NCBI GenBank assembly: GCA_036380735.1
Contig: DASVEE010000012.1
Coordinates: forward strand, 1 to 64,000
From: DASVEE01 sp036380735
GTDB taxonomy: Bacteria > Acidobacteriota > Thermoanaerobaculia > Gp7-AA8
Direction of reading: 5' to 3'
Length of the DNA: 64,000 nt
In this document: positions 50,313-58,663 of the stretch, one piece after another
How positions within the stretch are numbered: the stretch's first letter is position 1
Layout: each line of letters begins with the position of its first letter
Notes under the pieces: generated by a model
Database searches by the model: none
Told to the model about the DNA's origin: nothing
What the model saw: only the letters and a program-made list of their open reading frames with translations
Position numbers and translations under genes: made by a program

Positions 50313-50870
50313 GTGCTGAACGATCTGGAAACTGAAATCAACGACGCCACGGCGCGCGCGCGCCACCTCGTCGACTCGATCGACGGGCGCGTCTTCACCG
50401 TCCGGCCAAATCCCAACAGTTGGTCGGCGGCGGAGTGCCTCGCGCATCTCACACTGACCACCGAGTCGTTCATCCCGATCCTCAAGACGGCAATCGATGA
50501 CGGCAGGAAGCGCAACGTGACGGCGAAGAAGCCGCCGACGATGGACCTCATCGGACGGCTGATGCGCTGGTTCCTCGAGCCGCCGATGCGGTCGCGTGTC
50601 AAGACGAGCGCGCCGTTCGTTCCCCGCTCCACGCGCGCCAAATCGGAGGCGTTCAGCGAGTTTGCCGCGCTGCAGCAGAAGCTCCTCGAGACGGTGCGCG
50701 AAGCGGACGGCCTCGACCTCGCGAAGCTGAAGATCGTCTCGCCGTTCGACAAGCGGGTGAAGTACAACCTCTACTCCGCCGTCCGCATCCTGACCGCCCA
50801 CGAGCGCCGCCACATCTGGCAGGCGGAACAGGCCATCGCCGAGATCGAGAAGCACTATGCGCAGGAATGA
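50313..50870 (+). CDS. DinB-family putative metal-dependent protein
   Basis: The 185-residue protein starts at a GTG and has the DinB-like four-helix layout. Likely metal-binding His residues are in SWSAAECLAHLTL near the start and in the pair LTAHERRHIWQAEQAI at the end. Members include thiol-dependent transferases and DNA-damage-induced proteins; the substrate is unknown. It stands 37 bp after the Cys-rich gene and may be read from the same transcript. Confidence 0.85.
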   Translation: MLNDLETEINDATARARHLVDSIDGRVFTVRPNPNSWSAAECLAHLTLTTESFIPILKTAIDDGRKRNVTAKKPPTMDLIGRLMRWFLEPPMRSRVKTSAPFVPRSTRAKSEAFSEFAALQQKLLETVREADGLDLAKLKIVSPFDKRVKYNLYSAVRILTAHERRHIWQAEQAIAEIEKHYAQE

Positions 50871-50876
50871 CGATGC

Positions 50877-50912
50877 GGTCCTGTAGGCCCGATTCGTCCT
50901 GTTTGTCCTATC
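50877..50912 (-). repeat. Degraded 9-bp repeat, copy 12
   Basis: Units GTCCTGTAG, (G)CCCGATTC, GTCCTGTTT, GTCCTATCC are recognisable but have several substitutions. It lies between the DinB gene and the first FAD oxidoreductase gene. Confidence 0.7.
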
Positions 50913-50959
50913 CTGCTGCCGAAATTCAGACTCCGCAATTTGCCTTTCCCTGAGGACCG

Positions 50960-52495
50960 ATGTCCCATCGCTACGACGTAGTCATTCTCGGCGGCGCCTT
51001 TTCCGGAGCGTCGGCCGCCATCCTCCTCCGGCGCGAGCAGCCGCAACTGCGCGTCCTCGTCGTCGAAAAGGCCGTCGCCTTCGACGCGAAGGTCGGCGAA
51101 GCCACCACCGAGATGTCGGCCATGTTCATCACGCGCCGCCTCGCCATGTGGCATCACCTCGAGGCGGAGCACCTGCCGAAGGAAGGGCTGCGCTACTGGT
51201 TCCAGAACGACAAGGTCACCGGTCATGCGAACGCGACCGAGACGGGCGGCTTCCTCCGCAGCGCCATCCCCGCCTTCCAGTTGCGGCGCGACACGCTGGA
51301 CGAATACCTGCTGAAGACGGCCGCCGATGAAGGCGCCGAGCTCTGGCGTCCGGCCAAGGTGCTGAGCGCGGAGCTGGGCGACTTCCAGCAGAAAATCGTC
51401 GTCGAAGTGGATGGCGAGAAGCGCGAGGTCGAGTGCCGCTGGCTTCTCGACGCCACCGGCCGCGTCAACTTCCTCGGCCGCAAGCTCGGCCTGATCGAGC
51501 GCAACGACGAGCACCCCACCGCCTCGATGTGGTGCCGCTGGAAAGACGTGCGGCACATCGACGACGTCGCCGCGCGCCAGGGCAACCTGGCGAAAGCCAA
51601 CATCGGCTCCCGCCGCCTGGCCACGAACCACTACATGGGCCTCGGCTACTGGATCTGGGTCATTCCTCTCGGCAACGGCGAGACTTCGATCGGCGTCGTC
51701 TTCGACAAGCGCCTCGTCGACCTTCATCACAGCAAGAACCGCACGGAAGACTTCGTCGCCTTCCTCAAGGCGATCCCGTCGCTCGCGGAGCTGCTCGAAG
51801 GCGCCACGCCGCGCCTCGACGATTTCCGTTTCTACTCGCACCTGCCGTACGTCACCAAGCAGTACATGGGTCGCGGCTGGGCCCTCCTCGGCGACGCGGC
51901 GGCGTTCCTCGACCCGTACTACTCGCCCGGTCTCGATCACGCCGGCTTCTCCGTCGACGCCACCGTCGAGATCATCGGCGAAGACGCGATGCAGAAGGAC
52001 ATCACCGCACGCATCGCCGAGCACAACGAGACCTTCGTGCGCTCGTACCACCGCTTCTTCCGCTCGATCTACAAGGACAAGTACTACTACATGGGGGAGG
52101 CGGACCTCCTCTCCGCCTCGATGCTCATCGAGACGGCGCACTATTACATCTTCGTGGTGATGCCGGCGTACCGCTTCGCCAAGCGCTATCTCTGGATGCC
52201 GGTCCTCGGCCCGAAGCCGGCGTTCATCAGCTACCACCTGATGCGCATCGTCAATCAGCGCTTCAAGACGATTGCCGACGCGCGCCGCGCCGCCGGAGAG
52301 GCCGGCCTGCGCAACGACGGCCGCCGCATCAAGGCCTACTTCAACCTGAACTTCGCCCCGTTCCAGATGCTCGGCCGCGGCATGAAGATGTGGGCCAAAG
52401 CCGAGCTGGACGCGCTGCGCCTGCTGTTCAAACGGAAACGCGTGGTCACTCCGGCCGCAGCGCCCGCGCCAGTGGTCGAACCGCCGCAGGGCTGA
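50960..52495 (+). CDS. FAD-dependent oxidoreductase, halogenase/geranylgeranyl-reductase-like, copy 1
   Basis: The 511-residue protein has the dinucleotide-binding GGAFSGASAAILLRRE near the start, the internal GYWIWVIPLGNGETSIGVV strand and the second FAD motif GWALLGDAAAFLDPYYSPGLDHA. This layout is shared by flavin-dependent halogenases and by related oxidoreductases in polyketide clusters. The exact halogenase Lys/Glu residues cannot be assigned by eye. The C-terminal 140 residues are extra and basic, with a Pro/Ala tail. It starts the biosynthetic cluster. Substrate unknown. Confidence 0.82.
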   Translation: MSHRYDVVILGGAFSGASAAILLRREQPQLRVLVVEKAVAFDAKVGEATTEMSAMFITRRLAMWHHLEAEHLPKEGLRYWFQNDKVTGHANATETGGFLRSAIPAFQLRRDTLDEYLLKTAADEGAELWRPAKVLSAELGDFQQKIVVEVDGEKREVECRWLLDATGRVNFLGRKLGLIERNDEHPTASMWCRWKDVRHIDDVAARQGNLAKANIGSRRLATNHYMGLGYWIWVIPLGNGETSIGVVFDKRLVDLHHSKNRTEDFVAFLKAIPSLAELLEGATPRLDDFRFYSHLPYVTKQYMGRGWALLGDAAAFLDPYYSPGLDHAGFSVDATVEIIGEDAMQKDITARIAEHNETFVRSYHRFFRSIYKDKYYYMGEADLLSASMLIETAHYYIFVVMPAYRFAKRYLWMPVLGPKPAFISYHLMRIVNQRFKTIADARRAAGEAGLRNDGRRIKAYFNLNFAPFQMLGRGMKMWAKAELDALRLLFKRKRVVTPAAAPAPVVEPPQG

Positions 52496-52519
52496 TTGTT
52501 TTCGGGCTGGTCGGCGGGC

Positions 52520-52552
52520 TACCTATAGGTCCGATTCGTCCCATCGTTTCCG
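52520..52552 (-). repeat. Degraded 9-bp repeat, copy 13
   Basis: Units (C)TATAGGTCC, GATTCGTCC, CATCGTTTC lie just downstream of the convergent ends of the FAD oxidoreductase and AMP-ligase genes and end directly before the AMP-ligase stop codon. Confidence 0.7.
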
Positions 52553-53917
52553 TTACAACAGCGCCAGCGCCGCCCGTTTCACCTTGCCGCGTTCGTCCAC
52601 GGGGATCGCTTCGATCAGCTTCACGATCCTCGGCACTTTGTGCAGGGACAGGCGTTCGCGGCAGAACTCGCGCACTTGTTCGCGGGTTACGTTGGGGGTT
52701 CCGACGATCGCGGCGGCGACGACTTCGCCGCGGGCGCCTGCGGGGGCGCCGTACACCTTCACCTGACGCACGCCGTCCATCTGCGCGATCACGGCTTCGA
52801 CTTCGCGGGGGTTCACTTTCTTGCCGGCGATGTTGATCAGATCGCTGGAGCGGCCGGTGATCGCTACTTCGTCCTCGCGCAGCTCGATGAGGTCGTCCGT
52901 CTGGAACGTCGAGTTCTCGAACGCCACGAATGTCGCCGCATCGACCAGATAGCCGCACGCCACCGAGCCGCTCCGCACGCGCAGCCGCGTGCCGTTGCCG
53001 GTCAGCGTCACGCCATTCAGCGCGCCGCCGACGGTGCCGCGCTCGACCGAGCCGCCGGCGCGGTCGTACGTGATCCCGCCGCATTCGCTGCAGCCGTAGA
53101 ACGTGTGGATGTCGATGCCGAAGCGCTCGCGGAACTTCTTCGACGTCGCGGCGGGAAGCGGTGCGCCGGCGGAGATGAACGTCCGCAGCGTGGTGAACTC
53201 GCCGTCGCCGCGCGGCACCGTGGTCAGATGGTCGTAGACCATCGGGATCAGCGGCGCGACCGTGCAGCCGAAGCGGTTGCAGAGGTCGACGATCGACTGC
53301 GGGAGGTAATCGTTCGACACGACCACCGCCGTCCCCTGGAGAAGCAGCGGCATCACCAGATTGGAGAAGCCGTACGAGTGGGAGAAGGGGATGGCGCCGA
53401 GGTTGAGGTCGGCGGCGGTGATGCCCATGGTGGAGCAGATGTTCGCGCTGTCGGCGGCGAGGTTCGCCTCCGTCACCACGATTCCCTTCGGCATCCCGGT
53501 CGAGCCCGAGGTCAGCTTGATCAGCCGCGCGTCCGCCGGGACGGCCGGCCGCTCCGTGATCTCTCGCGTCGAGATGGCCGCGGTACGCGAGCGCACGTCG
53601 CTGCGGTACACCAGTCCCTTGATCGAAAAGTGCGTGAGGATCGTCGCCACTTCCGATTCGGTCGCATCGCGGTCGATGGGGACGACGACGAGGTCGAGCT
53701 GCGAGGCGGCGAGGATCGTCGCCAGGAAATCGACCGAGTTGGGGAGCTGAATCGCCACGCCGTCGCGCGCGCGGAGACCGGACGACGTCAGTTGCACGGC
53801 CAGCTCGCCGGCGCGCGCCAGAAGCGTGCTCCGCGTGTGGATGTGCCCCGAGTCGCCCTCGATCACCGACGCCGCTTCAGGCGCCGAAACCGTGAGGGAT
53901 AGGAACTGTCTAAACAT
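52553..53917 (-). CDS. AMP-forming acyl/aryl-CoA or acyl-ACP ligase
   Basis: The 454-residue ANL-family enzyme has the P-loop-like LTSGSTGMPKG, the FYGCSECGG region, the hinge region RSSDLINIAGKKVNPREVE, and the catalytic Lys in VDERGKVKRAAL. It activates a carboxylic acid with ATP. In aryl-polyene-type clusters such an enzyme loads the starter onto CoA or ACP; here its substrate is unknown. It is transcribed divergently from the second oxidoreductase. Start ATG at 53917 (MFRQFLSL). Confidence 0.9.
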   Translation of the reverse strand: MFRQFLSLTVSAPEAASVIEGDSGHIHTRSTLLARAGELAVQLTSSGLRARDGVAIQLPNSVDFLATILAASQLDLVVVPIDRDATESEVATILTHFSIKGLVYRSDVRSRTAAISTREITERPAVPADARLIKLTSGSTGMPKGIVVTEANLAADSANICSTMGITAADLNLGAIPFSHSYGFSNLVMPLLLQGTAVVVSNDYLPQSIVDLCNRFGCTVAPLIPMVYDHLTTVPRGDGEFTTLRTFISAGAPLPAATSKKFRERFGIDIHTFYGCSECGGITYDRAGGSVERGTVGGALNGVTLTGNGTRLRVRSGSVACGYLVDAATFVAFENSTFQTDDLIELREDEVAITGRSSDLINIAGKKVNPREVEAVIAQMDGVRQVKVYGAPAGARGEVVAAAIVGTPNVTREQVREFCRERLSLHKVPRIVKLIEAIPVDERGKVKRAALALL

Positions 53918-54024
53918 TGGACCAGTCGCGAGAATAAGAACCAACGCAAATAACGTCAAGTAAGCGGGATCACAATCCCTCCAGGGATGACATCGGCCAT
54001 AATCCGCGTTTGTCAGCATCCGAC
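53918..54024. promoter_or_regulatory. Divergent intergenic region, probable promoters
   Basis: This 107-bp gap is the AT-richest part of the biosynthetic cluster (GAATAAGAACCAACGCAAAT) and includes a small palindrome ATCCCTCCAGGGAT (53983-53996). Promoters for the AMP ligase and the second oxidoreductase should lie here; no box can be named with confidence. The oxidoreductase frame could also start at TTG 54010. Confidence 0.4.
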
Positions 54025-55299
54025 ATGAAAGACGTCATCGTCATCGGCGGAGGCCCGGCTGGTTCCACGGCCGCCACGCTCCTCGCGCAACAGGGCTTTT
54101 CCGTCACGCTCCTCGAGCGTGAGCGCTTCCCTCGCTTCCAGATCGGCGAGTCGCTCCTCCCGTACAACAACGACCTCTTCGCCCGCCTGGGCGTCACGGA
54201 TGAGCTTCTGGCCGGCGACTTCTTCCCCAAGTACGGCGCCCATTTCTGCACCGGCGACGGGAGAGTCGAGTACACGTTCCGCTTCGATCGCAACCTGGTC
54301 GCCCCCTACCAGCGCTCTTTTCAGGTCAAGCGGGCCGTGTTCGACCACGTCCTCCTGAAGAACGCCGCGAAGCACGGGGTCGAGGTCCGGGAAGAGACCG
54401 CGGTCGCCAACGTCGAGCTCTCCGACCCCAGCCGCGCCGTCGTCACGACGGCCAAGGGGGAGATGCTCGAAGCCCGCTTTGTCGTCGACGCCAGCGGCCA
54501 TGGTTCCGTCGTCGGCCATCGCATCGGCAACAAAGCCGACGTTGCGGAACTGAAAAAGATCGCCTTCTTCGCCCACTACAAGGGCGTGCCGCGCCCGGCC
54601 GGCCGCGATGCCGGCAACACCACCATCACCGTCCTCCGCAACGCCTGGTTCTGGCTCATCCCGGTCGACGCCGAGACCATGAGCGTCGGCCTCGTCGTCG
54701 ATCGCGACCACTACGTGAAGTCGGGGCTCACGCCGCAGCAGATCCTCGAGCAGACGATCGCCGAGACGCCGTGGGTGGCACAGCGCATGGCCAACGCCGA
54801 GCGCACCACGCAGATCTATGCGCGCAAGGACTTCTCCTACCGCATGCGCAACCTCGTCGGTCCCAACTTCGCCCTCGCCGGCGATGCGGCCGGCTTCCTC
54901 GACCCCATCTTCTCCACCGGCGTCTTCATGGCCATGAAGTCCGCCGACATCATCGCCACCGCCGCGGGGGAGAAGCTCCGGACCGGCTCGATGAAGCCGC
55001 TCAAGCAGTACGAGCGCGACATGACCGCCGCCCTCGGGCAGTACTTCCGTTTCATCGGCCACTTCTACCGCCGCGAATTTCTCGAAGTGTTTCTGCAGCC
55101 GTCGACGCGCTTTGGCCTGCTGAAGGCCATCGTGGGCGTGCTCGCCGGAAACATCTTCACCCGGCGCAAAGACCGCTTCAAGCTGGCGGTCTTCTTCGCC
55201 CTCGTCCGTCTGCAGAAATGGCTCGGCACGATCGCCCCACGGATCGCCTGGGACGCACTACCCGCCGCTGCATCCGCCACCGTTGTTTCCAGTACCTGA
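54025..55299 (+). CDS. FAD-dependent oxidoreductase, tryptophan-halogenase-like, copy 2
   Basis: The 424-residue protein has GGGPAGSTAATLLAQQG, RFPRFQIGESLLPYNN (a motif of the halogenase-like family), AWFWLIPVDAETMSVGLVV and NFALAGDAAGFLDPIFSTGV. It is related to copy 1 but not closely. The location upstream of the ACP suggests it oxidises or halogenates an ACP-bound intermediate. ATG at 54025 is chosen over the TTG five codons upstream (54010). Confidence 0.87.
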   Translation: MKDVIVIGGGPAGSTAATLLAQQGFSVTLLERERFPRFQIGESLLPYNNDLFARLGVTDELLAGDFFPKYGAHFCTGDGRVEYTFRFDRNLVAPYQRSFQVKRAVFDHVLLKNAAKHGVEVREETAVANVELSDPSRAVVTTAKGEMLEARFVVDASGHGSVVGHRIGNKADVAELKKIAFFAHYKGVPRPAGRDAGNTTITVLRNAWFWLIPVDAETMSVGLVVDRDHYVKSGLTPQQILEQTIAETPWVAQRMANAERTTQIYARKDFSYRMRNLVGPNFALAGDAAGFLDPIFSTGVFMAMKSADIIATAAGEKLRTGSMKPLKQYERDMTAALGQYFRFIGHFYRREFLEVFLQPSTRFGLLKAIVGVLAGNIFTRRKDRFKLAVFFALVRLQKWLGTIAPRIAWDALPAAASATVVSST

Positions 55300-55317
55300 G
55301 TGCCACAGGGAGACCCA

Positions 55318-55590
55318 ATGAACGACATTCGACGCAAACTGAAAGAGCTCCTCATCGAGCGCCTCAAATTCGAGGACATGACCCCGGACGACATCGGCGA
55401 CGACGAGCCCCTCTTCGCCGGCGGCCTCGGCCTCGACTCCATCGATGCACTGGAGATCGTGGTCATGCTCGAGAGCGAGTTCGGCATCAAAGTGAAGAAC
55501 GAAACCTCCGCCCGCGATCACTTCCGCTCCGTGGCCACGCTGGCCGACTACGTCGGCGTGAAGCTGGCGCAGGAACAGCCGCAGGCGTAA
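55318..55590 (+). CDS. Acyl carrier protein
   Basis: The 90-residue protein has the acidic helices of ACPs and the phosphopantetheine site S41 in GLGLDSIDALEIVVM. AGGGAGA precedes ATG 55318. It is separate from any fatty-acid ACP in position: it sits between an oxidoreductase and the hotdog protein of the cluster. It carries the growing chain for the two ketosynthase-like proteins downstream. Confidence 0.95.
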   Translation: MNDIRRKLKELLIERLKFEDMTPDDIGDDEPLFAGGLGLDSIDALEIVVMLESEFGIKVKNETSARDHFRSVATLADYVGVKLAQEQPQA

Positions 55591-55595
55591 GCCAG

Positions 55596-55683
55596 CGTTG
55601 TCCGTTTTCCGTTGACCCGTTGTCCGTGGGGCACTGGTCCGCCGCGCGCAGCACGGAAAGCGGACAACGGAAAACGGACAACG
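55596..55683. repeat. Mirrored 7-bp repeat, CGGAAAA/CGGACAA family, copy 5
   Basis: CGTTGTCCGTTTTCCG on the left faces GCGGACAACGGAAAACGGAC on the right. The loop ends GCGCAGCAC, as in other copies. It ends 7 bp before the ATG of the hotdog gene. Confidence 0.92.
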
Positions 55684-55690
55684 CAACACC

Positions 55691-56062
55691 ATGAACTGGC
55701 TGCAGTCCCTCCCTCACCAGATCCCCTTCCGTGCGGCCTCGGCCGCGCGGCGGATCGATGACAAGACCATCGAGGGGGATTTCCTCTGCACGGCGAACGA
55801 CTTCCTGACGCCGGAGGTCATGGTGGTCGAGGCGATGGCGCAGTTTGCCGGCGGGCTCTCGTTTCATGGGGAGCATGGCCACGCCTTCCTCACCGGCATC
55901 GACCGCTGCGAGGTGCTGCGTCCCATCGAGGCCGGCGACGTCGTGAACATCTCCGTCACGCTCGAGGTTGGTTTCGGTGGTACGTTTCGCTTCAGCGGAA
56001 CCGGACGAATCGGGGGAGTAGATGCCGTCCGGGGCCGGTTTTATCTGGCCAAGCCTGAATGA
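55691..56062 (+). CDS. Hotdog-fold dehydratase-like protein (FabZ/aryl-polyene type)
   Basis: The 123-residue protein has the FabA/FabZ-like central helix EVMVVEAMAQFAGGL with a Glu at 47, and the C-terminal strand pairs GDVVNISVTLEVG and GGTFRFSGTG. The usual FabZ active-site His (HFPG) is not present; the aligned stretch reads CTANDFLTP. It may be a non-canonical dehydratase or only an auxiliary binder. It lacks a ribosome-binding site after the repeat, and overlaps the ketosynthase gene by 4 bp (ATGA). Confidence 0.78.
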   Translation: MNWLQSLPHQIPFRAASAARRIDDKTIEGDFLCTANDFLTPEVMVVEAMAQFAGGLSFHGEHGHAFLTGIDRCEVLRPIEAGDVVNISVTLEVGFGGTFRFSGTGRIGGVDAVRGRFYLAKPE

Positions 56063-57282
56063 GAAAGCCTGATCTCGACACCCGCATCGCAGTCACCGGC
56101 CTCGGCATCATCTGCGCCATCGGCCGCAATCAGGAAGAAGTCTGGGCCTCGATTGCCGCGTCGCGTGACGGCATCGACACGCTGACCCGCTTCCCGGGTG
56201 AGACGTTCCCGACGACCATCGCCGCGCAGATCGACGGCGACCTCGCCTCGATGCTGCCGATCGCGCGTCGGGAAGCGAAGCGGATGTCGCGCTCCGACCT
56301 CCTCGCCGTGATCGCCGCGAACGAGGCGCTCGAGCAGGCGAACGCCGGCGCCACGAAGCTCCCGCTGACGCGCGCCATCGTCTCCACCGGCACCTCGACC
56401 GGCGGTCTCCTCGAAGGGGAGGCCTACTACTTCGACCGTCTCGTGCAGGGTCGCCGCCGCGCGGCCGCTTCCAGCGTGCTGCAGCAGCCGACGTCCGGCC
56501 CCTCCGATGCCGTCGCACGCGCCTTCCACCTCGGCGGCGGCGTGCTCTCGAATGCCACCGCGTGTGCGTCGGCCGGCGCCGCCATCGGCATGGCTGCCGA
56601 TTACCTCCGTTCCCGTCACGCCGACGTGGCCATTGCCGGCGGCAGCGACGCGCTCTGCCGCCTGACCTACAGCGGCTTCAACGTGCTGCAGGCCGTCGAC
56701 CCGTCGCCCTGCTCTCCCTTCGCCGCCGGCCGCAAAGGCATCACCCTCGGCGAAGGCGCCGCGTATCTCATCCTCGAGCGCTGGGACGACGCCGTCGCCC
56801 GCGGCGCCACGATCCTGGCGGAGCTCCGCGGCTACGGCGCCTCGTGTGACGCGCACCATCCGACGGCACCGCCCGAGGACGGCCGCGGCGCCGAAGCCGC
56901 CATGCGCGGTGCGCTCGCTGACGGCGCCCTCGGCGCCGAACGCGTCGACTACATCAACGCCCATGGCACCGGCACGCTGCTCAACGACTCCGCCGAAACG
57001 CGAGCGATCATCTCCACGTGCGGCGGCGGCGTCCCCGTCTCCTCGAGCAAATCGTTCTTCGGCCACACCCTCGGTGCCGCCGGCGGCATCGAAGCCGTCG
57101 TCAGCGTTCTCGCACTGATCCACCAGACCGCACCGCCGACGCTGCGCCTGCGCGACACCGCGCCGGACTGCAGCCTCGACTACATCCCCGAGGTTCCGCG
57201 CGCGATGGCGATGACCAACGTGCTGTCCAATACCTTCGGGTTCGGCGGCAGCAACGTGTCGCTGTTGTTCCGGCGGGTCTAG
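56059..57282 (+). CDS. Beta-ketoacyl-ACP synthase (KS), active triad present
   Basis: The 407-residue thiolase-fold enzyme elongates an ACP-bound acyl chain. The Cys-His-His triad is complete: C169 (NATACASAG), H302 (NAHGTGTLLND) and H336 (KSFFGHTLGAAG). It starts by an ATGA overlap with the hotdog gene and is followed, after a repeat, by an inactive paralogue. The pair is typical of type II polyketide or aryl-polyene systems (KS plus chain-length factor). Confidence 0.95.
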   Translation: MRKPDLDTRIAVTGLGIICAIGRNQEEVWASIAASRDGIDTLTRFPGETFPTTIAAQIDGDLASMLPIARREAKRMSRSDLLAVIAANEALEQANAGATKLPLTRAIVSTGTSTGGLLEGEAYYFDRLVQGRRRAAASSVLQQPTSGPSDAVARAFHLGGGVLSNATACASAGAAIGMAADYLRSRHADVAIAGGSDALCRLTYSGFNVLQAVDPSPCSPFAAGRKGITLGEGAAYLILERWDDAVARGATILAELRGYGASCDAHHPTAPPEDGRGAEAAMRGALADGALGAERVDYINAHGTGTLLNDSAETRAIISTCGGGVPVSSSKSFFGHTLGAAGGIEAVVSVLALIHQTAPPTLRLRDTAPDCSLDYIPEVPRAMAMTNVLSNTFGFGGSNVSLLFRRV

Positions 57283-57289
57283 CCGATCA

Positions 57290-57422
57290 TTGTCCATTGT
57301 CCGTTTTCCGTGCTGCGCTTCACGGAAGGATGGGCGCCGAGCGGAGCAACGGAAAACGGACAACGGAAAACGGACAACGGAAAACGGACAACGGAAAACG
57401 GACAACGGAAAACGGACAACCA
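57290..57422. repeat. Asymmetric mirrored 7-bp repeat, CGGAAAA/CGGACAA family, copy 6
   Basis: A short left arm (TTGTCCATTGTCCGTTTTCC) faces an expanded right arm with five CGGAAAACGGACAA doublets (from about 57350 to 57422). The loop begins GTGCTGCG. The excess of right-arm units shows array growth by slippage in this lineage. The following 62 bp hold the start region of the KS-like gene. Confidence 0.93.
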
Positions 57423-57484
57423 ATTCCGTGGTCCCTTTGCCCCTCAGGCGTAAACTGAGGCCGTGGTATAACGCCGCGCCACCT

Positions 57485-58663
57485 ATGACGCGTGTTCCCA
57501 TCACCGGCATCGGAATCGTCGCGCCGGGCGCGGTCGGCGTCGACGCTTTCCGGGCGCTGCTTGCCAGCGGCGGTACGGCCGTCCGTCAGGTCGAGCGCTT
57601 CGACACCACCGGGTTGCGCGCGCAAGCGGCGGCGCTGGTCACCGAGTTCGTGCCGAAGCAGTTCATCGCGCCGATGAAGATGCGCCGGATGAACATGCTG
57701 TCGCGGCTGGCGGTCTCCGCCGCGAAGATGGCCATCGACGATGCGGGCGCGGCGCCGGAGCCGAACAGCGGCGTGGCGATGGGCACGTCCTTCGGCCCGG
57801 TGCAGACGTCGATCGATTACATGCAGGAGTACGTGGAGAAAGGCGCCGCGCTGGCGCCGCCGCAGCTCTTCGCCGAGTCGGTGGCGAACGCGCCCGGCAG
57901 CCACATCGCGATCGAGCACAACCTGCGCGGTTTCAACGTCACGGTGACGCAGCGGGAGTCGTCGGCGCTCGCCGCGACGATGTACGCGGCGACGCAGATC
58001 GTGAAAGGCACCGTGCGGTCGGCGCTCGTCGGCGGCGTCGAAGAAGTGAACGAGATGATCTTCAGCGTGCTCGATCGTGTCGGCGCGCTGTCGGTGAACG
58101 GGATGCGTCCCTTCGACGCGCGCCGCGACGGCTTGTCGATCGGCGAAGGCAGCGCGGTCATGGTCGCCGGCGGTGAGGGTGCGAAGCGCTACGGCTGGCT
58201 CTCCGGCTTCGGCATCGCGCGCGACGTCACCGCCTCCGTCTCCGACTGGGGCGACGATCACGAAGCCGTCGTCGCCGCCATGCGCGCAGCGATTGCCGAC
58301 GCGGAGCTCTCCGTCTCCGACATCGACGCCATCTACTCGGCGGCCAATGGTACGCGCCGCGCCGATCGGCTGGAACTGCATGCGCTCTCCGCGCTGTTCG
58401 GCGCCAAAGTGCCGCCGGTCGTGGCGGTCAAAGGCATCTTCGGCGAGTACTCCGGCGGCGGCAGCATGCAGCTCGCCGCGGCACTCGTGGCGATGGACGA
58501 GCAGACGCTGCACGCCTCGTACGGCTTCGAGCAGCCCGACCCGGAACTGCGCTTCGAGGTCACGCGCGAACGGCGCCCGATGCCGTTGCGCCACATTCTG
58601 ATCAACGCACTGTCCGCTGGTGGCGGTATCGTTAGCGCCGTGATCTCGCGGGAGGAGCAGTGA
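57485..58663 (+). CDS. Ketosynthase-like chain-length factor, catalytic residues lost
   Basis: The 392-residue protein has the ketosynthase fold (MTRVPITGIGIVAPGAVGVDA, SIGEGSAVMVAGGE, GIFGEYSGGGSMQLAAALVAMD). At the Cys position it reads TVTQRESSA, at the first His SAANGTRRAD, and at the second His GIFGEYSGGG, so none of the triad remains. Such proteins pair with an active KS and set chain length. ATG at 57485 is chosen; an upstream in-frame extension would be only the repeat. The 3' end overlaps the glycosyltransferase gene by 4 bp (GTGA). Confidence 0.9.
   Translation: MTRVPITGIGIVAPGAVGVDAFRALLASGGTAVRQVERFDTTGLRAQAAALVTEFVPKQFIAPMKMRRMNMLSRLAVSAAKMAIDDAGAAPEPNSGVAMGTSFGPVQTSIDYMQEYVEKGAALAPPQLFAESVANAPGSHIAIEHNLRGFNVTVTQRESSALAATMYAATQIVKGTVRSALVGGVEEVNEMIFSVLDRVGALSVNGMRPFDARRDGLSIGEGSAVMVAGGEGAKRYGWLSGFGIARDVTASVSDWGDDHEAVVAAMRAAIADAELSVSDIDAIYSAANGTRRADRLELHALSALFGAKVPPVVAVKGIFGEYSGGGSMQLAAALVAMDEQTLHASYGFEQPDPELRFEVTRERRPMPLRHILINALSAGGGIVSAVISREEQ

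Noticed and set aside
55318..55590. General fatty-acid acpP of the cell
   Set aside because: It has no fabD/fabG neighbours and sits inside the biosynthetic cluster; a cluster-specific ACP is more likely.
57290..57484. N-terminal extension of the inactive ketosynthase reading through the 7-bp array
   Set aside because: The peptide is low-complexity (TDNGKRTTENGQ-like) repeat translation, and the conserved ketosynthase start MTRVPITGIG lies at 57485.
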